DNA from: Acidobacteriaceae bacterium
GTDB taxonomy: Bacteria > Acidobacteriota > Terriglobia > Terriglobales > Acidobacteriaceae
Assembly (NCBI GenBank): GCA_003134855.1
Contig: PLCS01000014.1
Coordinates: 186,338 to 250,337, forward strand
Direction: 5' to 3'
DNA: 64,000 bases
The position numbers and the translations under genes are program-made. The notes beneath the pieces were generated by a model, which did no database searches, was not told the origin of the DNA, and saw only the letters and a program-made list of their open reading frames with translations. Positions 53,335 through 63,233 of the stretch are shown here, piece by piece. Each line of letters begins with the position of its first letter. Position 1 is the stretch's first letter.

Positions 53335-54207
53335 ATGAGTCAATCGAATCCCGCAGTCGCCATTCCAGCCGAGACGCGAGAAATCTCCATCGCCCACAGT
53401 CCCGACTCCGATGACGCTTTCATGTTCTATGGACTGGCCACCAACAAGGTTCGCGTCCCCGGCTACAAGTTCACCCACACTTTGTGCGACATCGAGACCC
53501 TCAATCTCCGCGCCCAAAATGAAGCCTTCTTCGACGTAACCGCCATCAGCTTCCACGCCTACCCTTACCTGCAACAGAACTACACGCTGATGGGCTGCGG
53601 CGGCAGCGTGGGCGAAGGCTACGGACCCATGGTCGTCTCCAGCAAGCCGTTGACGCCCGAGGAGCTGGGCCGCATCAAGATCGCCGTCCCCGGCACGCTC
53701 ACCACGGCCTACCTGGCGCTCAAAATCTTCAATCCGGAGCTTCAGACCGTCACCGTTCCCTTCGATAAGATCATCCCGGCGATCCTGGCCGGCGACTTTG
53801 AGGCAGGGCTTATCATCCACGAGGGCCAGCTCACCTACAGCTCGAGCGGCCTTTACAAGGTTCTTGACCTGGGCGTCTGGTGGCGCGAGACCACCGGCCT
53901 GGTGCTGCCTTTGGGCGGCAACGCCGTCCGCCGCTCGCTGGGCGCAGAGTCGCTCCGAATCGTCACCAAGGCGGTGCGCGACAGCATCCAGCACGCCCTG
54001 GACCACCGCGAACAGGCCCTGGAGTACGCCATGCAGTTTGCCCGCGACCTGGACGCCCGGATGGCCAGCCGCTTCGTCAGCATGTACGTGAACGAGCGCA
54101 CGCTGGATTACGGCGCAGACGGCCGCGCGGCGATCCGCAAGCTGCTTGACCTGGGCTACGAGCGCGGCATCATCCCCATCGCGCCCCAAGTGGATTTTGT
54201 GGATTGA
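53335..54207 (+). CDS. mqnD: 1,4-dihydroxy-6-naphthoate synthase MqnD
   Basis: Late enzyme of the futalosine route to menaquinone. At 290 residues it has a periplasmic-binding-protein-like fold and the family start ISIAHSPDSDDAFMFYGL. Further segments are CDIETLNLRA, DVTAISFHAYPYL and GEGYGPMVVSSKPL, with YVNERTLDYG near the C-terminus. With the UbiA- and UbiD-type genes in the window it indicates the futalosine pathway, although the genes are scattered. The glutamine amidotransferase gene follows after a short gap. Confidence 0.93.
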   Translation: MSQSNPAVAIPAETREISIAHSPDSDDAFMFYGLATNKVRVPGYKFTHTLCDIETLNLRAQNEAFFDVTAISFHAYPYLQQNYTLMGCGGSVGEGYGPMVVSSKPLTPEELGRIKIAVPGTLTTAYLALKIFNPELQTVTVPFDKIIPAILAGDFEAGLIIHEGQLTYSSSGLYKVLDLGVWWRETTGLVLPLGGNAVRRSLGAESLRIVTKAVRDSIQHALDHREQALEYAMQFARDLDARMASRFVSMYVNERTLDYGADGRAAIRKLLDLGYERGIIPIAPQVDFVD

Positions 54208-54239
54208 ATTCTTATCTCTCCCCGCATAGGCTGAATTCC

Positions 54240-54965
54240 ATGCAGATGCCTTCGCGCCACGCCCTTGTCCTCAGCCACGTAGCCTTTGAAGACCTCGGCT
54301 CCCTCGAAGCGCCGCTGCGGGCGCACGGCTTCGAGATCGAGAGCGTCTTGGCCGCCACGGCGCGCTTTCCACTGCCGCAGGCCGTGGAAAGTGATCTTCT
54401 GGTGGTTCTCGGCGGCCCGATCGGGGTCTACGACGATCAGGATTATCCTTTTCTCATCGATGAGATTGCCTGCATCCGAGAGCGCTTGGCGGCGCGCAAG
54501 CCGATTGTTGGAATTTGCTTAGGCGCGCAACTGATGGCCGCGGCCCTCGGCGCGCGCGTTTATCCCGGCAACAAAGGCGCGGAGATCGGCTGGTCGCCTC
54601 TCGAAACCGCGCCGAATCTTCAACCGCCCGCATGGTTTGCCCCGCTGCTCACACACGGAGTCTCCGTCTTTCATTGGCATGGGGACACCTTTGATCTTCC
54701 CTCCGGCGCGCTGCATCTGGCAAAATCGGAAATGTATGAGAATCAGGCGTTTGCAATAGGAAACTTCGCACTGGGATTGCAGTTCCATCCCGAAGTCTCC
54801 GCCGCCGGCCTGGAGAGCTGGTACGTCGGCCATGCCAGTGAATTGCACCATGCGGGCATTGCCGCGGCCAGCCTGCGGAGAGCGGCTCGGGAGCATGCTG
54901 GGGTACTTGAAGAGGCTGCCGCGCACTTCTGGAAGCTCTGGCTCGACGCGGTCTTCCGGCGTTAG
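54240..54965 (+). CDS. Class I glutamine amidotransferase-like protein
   Basis: A 241-residue protein of the GMP-synthase-like amidotransferase group. The nucleophile elbow is VGICLGAQLMA. The catalytic His is in GLQFHPEV, followed by a Glu. LGGPIGVYDDQDYPF is typical of the stand-alone group. The acceptor is unknown. Start ATG 54240 (a second ATG at 54246 is also possible). It begins 32 bases after mqnD and could share its transcript, but no link to menaquinone synthesis is known. Confidence 0.85.
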   Translation: MQMPSRHALVLSHVAFEDLGSLEAPLRAHGFEIESVLAATARFPLPQAVESDLLVVLGGPIGVYDDQDYPFLIDEIACIRERLAARKPIVGICLGAQLMAAALGARVYPGNKGAEIGWSPLETAPNLQPPAWFAPLLTHGVSVFHWHGDTFDLPSGALHLAKSEMYENQAFAIGNFALGLQFHPEVSAAGLESWYVGHASELHHAGIAAASLRRAAREHAGVLEEAAAHFWKLWLDAVFRR

Positions 54966-55112
54966 GTGTCCTGCTTACAGATCATTTCCCGCACCAAAGA
55001 CCTTTGGTAATGGATGCACCCGAAAGTCATTGAAAGCAGGCAAGAATCTTTGCTGGCTCTCTAAATATTTTCTAACCCTCGCCGATGCATCCTTTAGTGA
55101 GGATTTATCAGG

Positions 55113-56102
55113 ATGCTTGCCAACTCCACGCCCGTCTTTCTTCTCGCATCGGCTGAACCCGCGCTGCTCGGTGCCCTTGAACCCGTGCTTGCCGCCGACG
55201 GAGCGCGTGTGGAGATATTTCTCTCGGCTGAGGCGGCTCTGCCGGCGCTGACCGCGGCTCATGCGCCCACGCTCGCCCTGATCGACGTCAACATGCCCGG
55301 CATGGAGATGGGGCAGTTGCTGGCTTCGGCGCGCGCCGAAGGGACTGGCAGGCACTTCCCGATCATCCTGATTGCGGACACAATCACACAGGAGTGGATC
55401 ACCCGGCTGGCCGAGGGCGTCATCGACGATCTGTTGCCGCGCTCCACCGAGCCAGCCTTCCTGCGGCTGCGGTTGGAAGCGGTGCTGCGCGGCCATCGCC
55501 AGTTGCGCGAGCTTGAACTGCTGCGAGAAGCCGCCCAGCTCAACGCCCAGACCGACCGGCTGACCGGCGTCTACAATCGCGAAACCATGCTCTCGATGAT
55601 GTTTCGCGAGACCGGCCGCGTGCAGCGCATGAATAGCTCTTTGTGCATGATTCTCTTCGACATCGACGACTTCGGCCACTGGAACTCGCGGCTGGGAACC
55701 GACATCTGCGACGAGCTGCTCTGCCAGGTAGTGGCCCGCACCGCGCTCTTATTGCGCAGCTACGACCTGCTGGGCCGCGCCGGCAAGGATGAGTTCCTGA
55801 TCGCCCTGCCCGGCTGCAGCAGCGTTAACGCCGTGATGCTGGCCGAGCGCCTGCGCGTGGATGTCTTCGGCTCACCCTTCCGCGTGAATGGCGACGCCGT
55901 CCGCCTCTCGGCCTGCTTCGGCATCGCCACCAGCATGGGCCGCTTCCCGGTGGTGGTTCTGCGCGAGGCAGAACATGCGTTGCTGGTGGCCAAGGCCACC
56001 GGCCCCGAGTCCATCCAGTGTTCCGGCGATTTCCCGGAACCCTGCGCCGCTCCAGTCGCTTTCCTATCGTCCATCTCCGGCGACGAACTGCTTGCCTGGT
56101 AG
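55113..56102 (+). CDS. Response-regulator-like protein with REC and altered GGDEF domains
   Basis: A 329-residue protein. Residues ~7-125 form a receiver-like domain with a putative phospho-acceptor Asp in LALIDVNMPGM. A linker helix leads to a GGDEF domain (DRLTGVYNRETM, MILFDIDDFGHWN). The active-site signature reads R-A-G-K-D-E-F instead of R-x-G-G-D-E-F, with a Lys in place of the second Gly that contacts GTP. Cyclase activity may be reduced or absent; c-di-GMP or GTP sensing is possible. A GAGG site precedes the ATG. It stands alone. Confidence 0.85.
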   Translation: MLANSTPVFLLASAEPALLGALEPVLAADGARVEIFLSAEAALPALTAAHAPTLALIDVNMPGMEMGQLLASARAEGTGRHFPIILIADTITQEWITRLAEGVIDDLLPRSTEPAFLRLRLEAVLRGHRQLRELELLREAAQLNAQTDRLTGVYNRETMLSMMFRETGRVQRMNSSLCMILFDIDDFGHWNSRLGTDICDELLCQVVARTALLLRSYDLLGRAGKDEFLIALPGCSSVNAVMLAERLRVDVFGSPFRVNGDAVRLSACFGIATSMGRFPVVVLREAEHALLVAKATGPESIQCSGDFPEPCAAPVAFLSSISGDELLAW

Positions 56103-56143
56103 ATGTGAAGCGGCTGTGGAGAGGGGCTGGGCGCCCGGCGCTC

Positions 56144-57190
56144 TTAGCCCACCCGTTCCATTGCGCGCAACGAGTCGCCGAACGGCGCGCGCAGCACACC
56201 CCGTTCGGTAATGATGGCGGTGATGTACCTGACCGGAGTTACGTCGAAGGCCGGGTTGCGGATACACACGCCATTGGGAGTGAGCTGCTTGCCGCCATGG
56301 TGGGTGACTTCGATGGCGGGACGCTCCTCGATGGGAATAGAGTCGCCGGTCGGGGTGGCCAGGTCGATGGTGGACCAGGGAGCGGCGACGTAGAACGGAA
56401 TTCCGTGCTCTTTGGCGAGGATGGCGACGTTGTAGGTGCCGATCTTGTTGGCAACGTCGCCGTTGGCCGCGATGCGGTCCGCTCCCACGACGACGGCTTG
56501 AATCTTTCCTGCGCGCATCAGGCTGGCGGCCATGTTGTCGCAGATCACTGTGGTAGGGATATGGTCGGCCATCAGCTCCCAGGCGGTCAGGCGCGCGCCT
56601 TGCAGAAAGGGCCGTGTCTCGTCGGCGTAAACGTGAATGTGCTTGCCCTGCTCGACGGCCGAGCGGATGACGCCCAGAGCGGTTCCGTAGCCGCAGGTAG
56701 CCAGAGCGCCGGCGTTGCAGTGGGTCAGCACGCCGCCTTCATCGGGCAGCAATGCCCCGCCAAAGGCCCCCATCTTCTTGCAGGCGGCAATGTCCTCCGC
56801 GTACATCGCATGGGCTTCGGCCAGGAGCTTTCCCTGGATTTGGGCGAGGGTTGCGCCTGCGGCGAGCAGGGCAACGAAAAGCCGCTTCATGCGGTCGATG
56901 GCCCAAAAGAGATTGACTGCCGTGGGCCGCGTTCCAGCCAGCCGGGCGCAGATGCGCTCGAACTCCGGCGCGAACTCGGCGGCCGTGGCGGCTTTGGTGC
57001 GCAGCGCGCCCAGGGCGACGCCGTAAGCCGCCGAGACGCCGATGGCCGGCGCGCCGCGGACGACCATGGTGACGATGACGTCGGCAACCTGCTCGTAGGT
57101 GGTGGCGAGCACGTAGCTCTCCTCCAGGGGGAGCCGAGTCTGGTCGATGAAACGAACGCCTTCTGGCGTCCAGGCTAGAGTGGAAATCAT
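56144..57190 (-). CDS. mtnA: S-methyl-5-thioribose-1-phosphate isomerase MtnA
   Basis: Converts methylthioribose-1-phosphate to methylthioribulose-1-phosphate in methionine salvage. The 348 residues have the family landmarks [38 protein letters not shown] (with the catalytic Cys), [18 protein letters not shown] and [21 protein letters not shown] choose the ATG at 57190; the longer frame to 57403 crosses a G-rich array. Related eIF2B-like isomerases are less likely given these motifs. It is convergent with the REC-GGDEF gene. Confidence 0.95.
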   Translation of the reverse strand: MISTLAWTPEGVRFIDQTRLPLEESYVLATTYEQVADVIVTMVVRGAPAIGVSAAYGVALGALRTKAATAAEFAPEFERICARLAGTRPTAVNLFWAIDRMKRLFVALLAAGATLAQIQGKLLAEAHAMYAEDIAACKKMGAFGGALLPDEGGVLTHCNAGALATCGYGTALGVIRSAVEQGKHIHVYADETRPFLQGARLTAWELMADHIPTTVICDNMAASLMRAGKIQAVVVGADRIAANGDVANKIGTYNVAILAKEHGIPFYVAAPWSTIDLATPTGDSIPIEERPAIEVTHHGGKQLTPNGVCIRNPAFDVTPVRYITAIITERGVLRAPFGDSLRAMERVG

Positions 57191-57212
57191 GGAATTCCAG
57201 TGTAAATGGAAA

Positions 57213-57236
57213 GGGAGTAGGGAATAGGGAGTAGGG
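57213..57236 (+). repeat. Short G-tract array upstream of mtnA
   Basis: Four GGG tracts are separated by 4-base loops (GGG AGTA GGG AATA GGG AGTA GGG), a regular G-quadruplex-type pattern on the plus strand. It lies 23 bases upstream of the mtnA start codon, on the non-coding strand for mtnA. Similar arrays occur at 342-365 and 61772-61795. Confidence 0.5.
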
Positions 57237-57359
57237 AATAGAAAAGCCTTCGCTCCAGGCATTTTCGATTCCCGCTGGACTTGCCTTGGTCCCGGTGCGT
57301 AGAGTTGTTGGGGTAGGTTTTGCAGCGGTTTATTCAGAAGGAAACGGGGAAAATCATTC

Positions 57360-58613
57360 ATGGCAAAGCAATCCACAGCACCGGCGGCTTCCAGCGCGCC
57401 CAATTATCTGATGCCATTCATCATCGTCACCGCTCTGTTCGGCATCTTCGGGTTTCTCACCAGCCTCAACAACCAGTTGGTGAGCAAGTTGAAAGAGATC
57501 TTCAATCTGCCCTACGGGCCATCGATGCTGGCCACCTCTGCTTGGTTCTTTGCTTACCTGGTCTTCTCGGTTCCCAGCGCCAAGCTGATTGAGAAGATCG
57601 GCTACAAGCGCACCATGGTGACCTCGCTCTTCATTATGGTGGTAGGCGCTCTGCTGTTTGTTCCCGCTGCCAATCAAGTCAGTTTTGGCCTGACGCTCTT
57701 CGCCATTTTTGTACTGGCTACCGGCGTCTGTGCCTTGCAGACCTCGGCCAACCCGTATGTCGCGATTCTTGGCCCCGAACACAGCGCATCAGCCCGACTG
57801 AACCTCGCGCAGGCCTTCAATTCCGGCGCTTCGGCCGCTGCCGGATGGTTTGCTGCCCACTTCATTCTCGCCGACACCACCACGGTCTCCGATTCCACCG
57901 CCCAGGCTCATATGCTGGAAATGCCTTATGTCTACATTGCCGCCGGGTTGCTGGTGCTGGGTTTCGTGGTGATGTTCCTGCATCTGCCAGCGATCACACG
58001 GAGCGAGTCGTACCGCCCCACGGATGAAGGCGCTCCGAAGGCGGGCCGCGGCATCTGGAGCTATAGGCACACGGTTCTGGGCATGGTGGGAATCTTCTTC
58101 TATGTGGGTGTCGAGATCGCCCTTGCCGCGATCATCGTCCAATACTGCAAACAGGAAGGAATCAGCAGTCTCGAAACGGCGGGAATCCTGGTGACGGTTT
58201 ATTATTTGCTCATTATGGCGGGCCGCTTTATCGGCAGCGCGCTGATGAGCAAGATCAAAGCCGAGAAGATGCTCGTCGTTCTGGGCATTTTAGGCGTGAT
58301 TATGATGTTCGTCTCCATGGTCACCCATGGACAGGTCGCCATTGGGAGCCTGATCCTCTGCGGTCTGGCCAACTCGATCATGTATCCGACCATCTTCGCC
58401 CTGGGCATCGCCGAACTGGGACCGCTGACCAGCAAAGGTTCAGGCGTCATCACCATCGGCAACGTCGGCGGTGCGATCGTTCCGCCGCTCTTCGGATTTT
58501 TGGCCGACAAGGTAGGCATTCAATATGCATTTGTCCTGCCGATCATCTGCTACATTTTCATCGCTTACTACGGCCTGTCGGGCTACAAGCCTACGCGCGC
58601 GGCCACGACGTAG
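57360..58613 (+). CDS. FHS-family MFS sugar transporter (FucP/GluP-like)
   Basis: A 417-residue, 12-segment permease. The motifs [52 protein letters not shown] and [13 protein letters not shown] [15 protein letters not shown] identify the fucose:galactose:H+ symporter family, which takes up fucose, glucose, galactose or N-acetylglucosamine. The substrate is not determined. Starts at ATG 57360. A strong bidirectional hairpin follows the stop. Confidence 0.92.
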   Translation: MAKQSTAPAASSAPNYLMPFIIVTALFGIFGFLTSLNNQLVSKLKEIFNLPYGPSMLATSAWFFAYLVFSVPSAKLIEKIGYKRTMVTSLFIMVVGALLFVPAANQVSFGLTLFAIFVLATGVCALQTSANPYVAILGPEHSASARLNLAQAFNSGASAAAGWFAAHFILADTTTVSDSTAQAHMLEMPYVYIAAGLLVLGFVVMFLHLPAITRSESYRPTDEGAPKAGRGIWSYRHTVLGMVGIFFYVGVEIALAAIIVQYCKQEGISSLETAGILVTVYYLLIMAGRFIGSALMSKIKAEKMLVVLGILGVIMMFVSMVTHGQVAIGSLILCGLANSIMYPTIFALGIAELGPLTSKGSGVITIGNVGGAIVPPLFGFLADKVGIQYAFVLPIICYIFIAYYGLSGYKPTRAATT

Positions 58614-58630
58614 GCGTGGAATTACTCGGA

Positions 58631-58672
58631 AACACTACGGCCCTCCGGCACAAACTGGAGGGCCGTAATGTT
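58631..58672. terminator. Bidirectional intrinsic terminator between MFS and malic enzyme genes
   Basis: Arms AACACTACGGCCCTCC (58631-58646) and GGAGGGCCGTAATGTT (58657-58672) form a strong stem of about 16 bp with one mismatch and a 10-base loop. It occupies the 65-base gap between two convergent genes. TGTTTGTGGTTT follows on the plus strand. Confidence 0.8.
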
Positions 58673-58678
58673 TGTGGT

Positions 58679-60400
58679 TTACGCTATCCGTTCATACGGC
58701 AGGTAGACGGGTTCCCAGACGTAGGCGCGGAGGCGCTCGCGAAGGGTTGCATCATCCACGGTTTCGGCGGTTCCGTCCTGCATGGCTTGCTTAGCGACGG
58801 CTTCGGCGATCACCAGGCTCACCTTGCGGCAATCGGCGATGGGCGGCAGCAGCGGAGCGTCCGGGTCCGCGATGGTGGGCGACAGGCCGGCCAGCGCCTT
58901 GGCGGAGGCCATGATCATGGCGTCAGAAACCCGTGTAGACTGCGAGACAAGAATGCCCAACGCCAGGCCGGGAAAGATGAACGAGTTGTTGACCTGCGAG
59001 ATGCGCACCAGCTTGCCGTTGACCTCGACCGGCGGAAAGGGACTTCCCGTCCCGACCAGGGCGCGGCCATCGCTCCATCGGAGCAGGTCGGCCGGCGCGG
59101 CCTCGGCCTTCGAGGTGGGATTCGATAGCGGAAAGATAATCGGGCGCGCGGTACGTCTGGCCATCTCGCGGACGATCTCCTCCGTAAACGCTCCGGTCTG
59201 AGCTGAGACGCCGACCAGCACCGTAACCTTGGCGTTGCGCACCACATCGAGCAGTGAAATGGCGCATGGGCCGGATGCTGGACTGGCCAGCTTCCATCCC
59301 GCGACATCGGATCGTTTGCGCAGCAGCGGCTCCTGACCGGGGCGAATGCCCTCGCATCCCTCGACCAGCAGACCATAACGATTGAAGCAGTAGATGCGCT
59401 TGCGGGCCTGCTCTTCGTTCAGTCCCTCTTCTTCCATGGCTGCAATCAGGAGATCGCCGATGCCTATGCCCGCCGAGCCCGAGCCGAACATGGCTATCGT
59501 TTGCTCCTTGAGTGGAAGGCCGGTGGCGCGGACGGCGGCCAGCAGCGTGCCGGTGGTGATGGCTGCGGTGCCCTGAATGTCGTCGTTGAAGGTGCAGAGC
59601 CGGTCGCGGTAACGCCGGAGCAGGATGGCCGCGTTGATGCCGGCGAAGTCCTCCCATTGGAGGAGAATGTTCGGCCAGCGGCGCTCGACCGCGGTGACAA
59701 ACTCCTCGATGAACTCGTCGTACTCCGGGCCGCGAACGCGCTTGTGCTGCCAGCCGATGTAGATGGGATCGTTGAGATGGGTTTCGTTGTCGGTACCCAC
59801 ATCGAGCAGAATGGGCAGGCAGTGCTCGGGCGGGATTCCGCCCAGCGCGGTGTAGAGAGCCATTTTGCCAATGGGAATGCCCATACCGCCGGCCCCCTGA
59901 TCACCCAATCCAAGAATGCGCTCGCCGTCCGAGACTACGATGCAGCGCACCTCGTCAAAGCGCGGGTCGGCGAGGATCTGCTCGATGTGATCCTTGTGGG
60001 TATAGCTGATGAAGAGGCCTCGGGGCCTGCGCCAGATCTCGCTGAAGCGCTGGCAGCCCTCGCCCACCGCCGGCGTGTAGACGATCGGCAGCAACTCCTC
60101 GGTGTAGTGCTCGATCAGTGAATAGAAAAGGGTCTCGCAATTGTCCTGCACGTCGCGCATATTGCTGTACTTCAAAAAATTAGTATCGCGGCCGTCCAGA
60201 ACCCTCTTGCGGCGCTCCCGTTGGTCTTCAAGGGTTCCGATGTGGGGCGGCAGGAGGCCATGCAGGCCGAAGGCGTCGCGCTCCTCTTCTGTAAAGGCAG
60301 TGCCCTTGTTGAGCCGGGAGTTCAGCAGCAGTTCGAGCCCATGAAGACGGGTTCGGACCACGTCACCGCTTGCCTGCTTTGCCTGGGATTCCTCACTCAT
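58679..60400 (-). CDS. maeA: NAD-dependent malic enzyme
   Basis: Oxidative decarboxylation of malate to pyruvate with NAD(P). The 573-residue protein has the long malic-enzyme architecture: N-terminal GTAFTEEERDAFGLHGLLPP, the YTPAVGEGCQRF segment, ILGLGDQGAGGMGIPIGK with the catalytic region, the metal-binding QWEDF and FNDDIQGTAA, and the Rossmann loop FGSGSAGIGIGDLL. The long form suggests the NAD-linked SfcA/MaeA type, but cofactor use is not certain. An AAGGAG site precedes the ATG at 60400. Confidence 0.93.
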   Translation of the reverse strand: MSEESQAKQASGDVVRTRLHGLELLLNSRLNKGTAFTEEERDAFGLHGLLPPHIGTLEDQRERRKRVLDGRDTNFLKYSNMRDVQDNCETLFYSLIEHYTEELLPIVYTPAVGEGCQRFSEIWRRPRGLFISYTHKDHIEQILADPRFDEVRCIVVSDGERILGLGDQGAGGMGIPIGKMALYTALGGIPPEHCLPILLDVGTDNETHLNDPIYIGWQHKRVRGPEYDEFIEEFVTAVERRWPNILLQWEDFAGINAAILLRRYRDRLCTFNDDIQGTAAITTGTLLAAVRATGLPLKEQTIAMFGSGSAGIGIGDLLIAAMEEEGLNEEQARKRIYCFNRYGLLVEGCEGIRPGQEPLLRKRSDVAGWKLASPASGPCAISLLDVVRNAKVTVLVGVSAQTGAFTEEIVREMARRTARPIIFPLSNPTSKAEAAPADLLRWSDGRALVGTGSPFPPVEVNGKLVRISQVNNSFIFPGLALGILVSQSTRVSDAMIMASAKALAGLSPTIADPDAPLLPPIADCRKVSLVIAEAVAKQAMQDGTAETVDDATLRERLRAYVWEPVYLPYERIA

Positions 60401-60613
60401 TGACGTCTTCTCCTTGATGGCGATCTTCTTGCCCCGATCATGGGCAAAATCTCATGCTACCCGTCGAAGATGGCTGTCTCCTGTTGCCTGCATCACACCT
60501 GTGGCTTTGGCTTGAGATCGGCTTGTTGTCGAGGAACTCAGTGTCAGGTAGCGTAAGCGCACGTAACTATGATCTCTTCTACGAATTGACGCGCCTTGTT
60601 CCGCGGAAGAGAA

Positions 60614-61729
60614 TCACGCCTGCTCAAAGGTGAGCAAGGCAATCTCCGGATGGGTTCCAACGCGCATCGGCGGACCCCAGGTTCCGGCGCCGCTCGATGT
60701 GTACACTTGCAGCGAGCCGAAGCGTTGCAGGCCGTAGATGAACCGGCCGAAGGCGTAGCGGGTGAACCAGGTGAAAGGGAAGAGCTGTCCGCCGTGGGTG
60801 TGGCCTGAAAGCTGCAGGCTGATGCCGGCCTGTTCGACGATGGGCAGGCGGCTGGGGACGTGGTTCAGCAGAATGCTCGCTTGGCCGGGGACCAGGTGCA
60901 GGCTCTCCAGCGTGGTGCGCAGCCGGATGGGGTAGCCGGAGTCTCCATCGGATACGCCCACAATATTGAGGCCATCGACAATGACCATTTCGTTGGCCAG
61001 GACGCGGATGCCGATGTGCGTGAGGACCTCGCCGTAGTGGGCGGCGTTGCCAAACTCATCATGGTTGCCGGTCGAGAAGTAGCTGCCCAGAGGCGGAGCC
61101 AGCGCGCGCAAGGGCTCGGCCAGGGCCGCCGCGTCGGCCATGGCGCCGTCGAAGAGGTCGCCGGGAAAGAAGATGACGTCCGGGTTCAGGCGGGTAGCCA
61201 GCGCCGCGATGCGCCGGCAGAAACGGCGGCCATTGATGTGGCCCAGGTGCAGGTCGCTGACGACCAGGGCGGTGCGGCCGCGCCAGGACTCAGGCAGGCC
61301 GCGCAGTTGGACGGGGATGCGCCGGATGCGAATGAAACGCGCGTTCACCAAGCCGTAAAGGCCGGTCACAACGGCCAATCCGAAGAACGCGGCGACCAGC
61401 AGCGGCTTGTTCGCGGTCAGGCCCAGGAGCGCCAGCGCGAAGCCAACTATCCAGCAGAGGCACGCCGCCCAAAAGAAGTAGTTCAGGAAGCCCAGCCAGA
61501 CGGCGGCGAACCTGTAGAGCAGCGTGACCGGCCGGTTTGCGTGGTGGAAGCCGAGCAGCGCGGCGGTGATGAAACTGAAGGCCAGCACAAGCAGAATCGT
61601 CCGCAGAGCCAGCGCGGCCTGGAGGCTGAGAGGCTGCCAGAAGGCAACCCAGGTGTGATAGATAAACCAATGGGCAGCAAGCAAAAAGACTTGCATCAGC
61701 GCGATGCCCACAATTGGCCAGGCTTTCAA
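60614..61729 (-). CDS. Membrane-anchored metallophosphoesterase
   Basis: A 371-residue protein with four or five N-terminal membrane segments followed by a calcineurin-like phosphoesterase domain from about residue 155. The metal ligands are in VVSDLHLGH, FPGDLFDG, GNHDEFG, LLNHVPSR and SGHTHGGQ. This layout resembles the YkuE/YaeI group, which acts on lipid or nucleotide phosphates. I place the start at a TTG (61729): AAGGAG lies seven bases upstream and the upstream frame runs through a G-rich array and repeats. The substrate is unknown. Confidence 0.85.
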   Translation of the reverse strand: MKAWPIVGIALMQVFLLAAHWFIYHTWVAFWQPLSLQAALALRTILLVLAFSFITAALLGFHHANRPVTLLYRFAAVWLGFLNYFFWAACLCWIVGFALALLGLTANKPLLVAAFFGLAVVTGLYGLVNARFIRIRRIPVQLRGLPESWRGRTALVVSDLHLGHINGRRFCRRIAALATRLNPDVIFFPGDLFDGAMADAAALAEPLRALAPPLGSYFSTGNHDEFGNAAHYGEVLTHIGIRVLANEMVIVDGLNIVGVSDGDSGYPIRLRTTLESLHLVPGQASILLNHVPSRLPIVEQAGISLQLSGHTHGGQLFPFTWFTRYAFGRFIYGLQRFGSLQVYTSSGAGTWGPPMRVGTHPEIALLTFEQA

Positions 61730-61771
61730 ACCGTTTCTCCTTGCTTCAATTCTTGCATGGAACAAGGAGAC

Positions 61772-61795
61772 GGGGATCAGGGAATGGGAAATGGG
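61772..61795 (+). repeat. Short G-tract array upstream of the metallophosphoesterase gene
   Basis: Four G-tracts (GGGG, GGG, GGG, GGG) lie within 24 bases, with loops of 3 to 4 bases. It sits about 43 bases upstream of the chosen start at 61729, between two divergent genes. The third such array in the window. Confidence 0.45.
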
Positions 61796-61898
61796 AAAAG
61801 GAAACACGGAGCGGGAATTGGAAGTCTCCAGAATCGGGAAATGAAAACAGGAAAAGGCCCGAACAATGGTGTGGCCGCTCCCATGAAACAATCTCTTC

Positions 61899-63134
61899 AT
61901 GGCAGCTTCCGCAGGCGACGCGCTTGGTCTTTACATCTCAGTGCCGTTCTGCCGCTCGAAGTGCACCTACTGCAACTTTGCCTCGGGGGTCTATCCGGCC
62001 AGTGAGCACGCCCGCTATGTGGACCGGCTCATCGAAGATTTGCGGACCGCCGGAGAATGGGCTGCGCGGATGGGTGTAGAGCTTCCACGACGCGTGGACT
62101 CGGTCTACCTGGGCGGCGGAACGCCCAGCCTGCTGGCGCCGGAGCTGCTGGCGCGGCTCTTCGCGGCAGTGCGGGCGGAGTTTGACCTGGAGCCGGAGGC
62201 GGAGATCACGGTTGAATGCGCCCCAGGCCAGCTTGCCGGCGAGACGCTGGAGGCTCTTATTGCCTCGGGCATGAACCGCGTGAGCCTGGGCGTGCAGTCA
62301 TTCATCGACCGCGAGGCGGCCGTGAGCGGAAGGCTGCACAGCCGCGCCGTAGTCCTCGAAGATCTGCGCCGGCTGCGTGCCGCAGGAATTCACAATCTGA
62401 ACATTGACCTGATTGCTGGACTCGCTGGGCAGACCTTCGCTTCGTGGGAGGAGTCGCTGGCAGTGCTGGCCGGCTCAGGCGTTCCCCATGCCAGCGTCTA
62501 TATGCTGGAGGTGGACCAGGACTCGCGCCTCGGCCGCGAGGTGCTGGCGCACGGCGTGCGTTACCAGGCCAGCCTGGTCCCGACAGACGATGCGATTGCG
62601 CAGATGTATTCGCTGGCAATCGAAAGACTCAAGCAATCCGGGTTGGAACAATACGAGATTTCGAACTTCTGCCGGCCGGGGATGGAAGCGCGCCACAATC
62701 TACGCTATTGGCAGCGGCGGCCCTATCTAGGAGCAGGGCTGGATGCCTCGTCCATGCTGCGGGCGGCTGACAGCCTTGGATCAACACGGGTACTGCGCTC
62801 GACCACCAGCGATGACCTAAGGGCCTATTTCGCGGGCAGCGGTACGGTCGAGACTGTATGGCTCACCCGTGCGCAGCAGCATGAAGAAGCCTGGTTCCTG
62901 GGATTAAGACTGAATGCCGGTGTGGAAGTGGCCGCGCTGGAGCGGGAGTTTGGCCACTCGATAGTGGCGTCGGCGCTCATGGCCGTTGAGCGGCTGGTCG
63001 AGGCTGGGCTGGTTGTCTCCGACAGCAAAACGGTCCGGCTGACCGCGCAGGGGCAATTGCTCTCCAACGACGTTTTTCAGGAGTTTCTAGGGCTGGATGC
63101 GGAAGAAGGGGAAGTCTGCCTCGATAAACGATGA
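61899..63134 (+). CDS. hemW: HemW-like radical SAM protein (heme chaperone)
   Basis: A 411-residue radical SAM enzyme of the coproporphyrinogen III oxidase-like family. It has the Cys motif C-R-S-K-C-T-Y-C-N-F just after LGLYISVPF. The family landmarks VYLGGGTPSLL, RVSLGVQSF and NIDLIAGLAGQTF follow, and YEISNFCRPGMEARHNLRYW is conserved in HemW. HemW is now viewed as a heme chaperone rather than the HemN oxidase, which has a different cysteine pattern. Starts at ATG 61899. It is divergent from the metallophosphoesterase gene. Confidence 0.9.
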   Translation: MAASAGDALGLYISVPFCRSKCTYCNFASGVYPASEHARYVDRLIEDLRTAGEWAARMGVELPRRVDSVYLGGGTPSLLAPELLARLFAAVRAEFDLEPEAEITVECAPGQLAGETLEALIASGMNRVSLGVQSFIDREAAVSGRLHSRAVVLEDLRRLRAAGIHNLNIDLIAGLAGQTFASWEESLAVLAGSGVPHASVYMLEVDQDSRLGREVLAHGVRYQASLVPTDDAIAQMYSLAIERLKQSGLEQYEISNFCRPGMEARHNLRYWQRRPYLGAGLDASSMLRAADSLGSTRVLRSTTSDDLRAYFAGSGTVETVWLTRAQQHEEAWFLGLRLNAGVEVAALEREFGHSIVASALMAVERLVEAGLVVSDSKTVRLTAQGQLLSNDVFQEFLGLDAEEGEVCLDKR

Positions 63135-63233
63135 CAAGAGTCGAAGTTTCCTAAGCGTTCGCCAGTTCTTTCCTCGAAAAGCAGGCAAAAGGATGCGGCC
63201 CGGGGAAATCAGCAGGATCGTGAGCCAGGCCCG

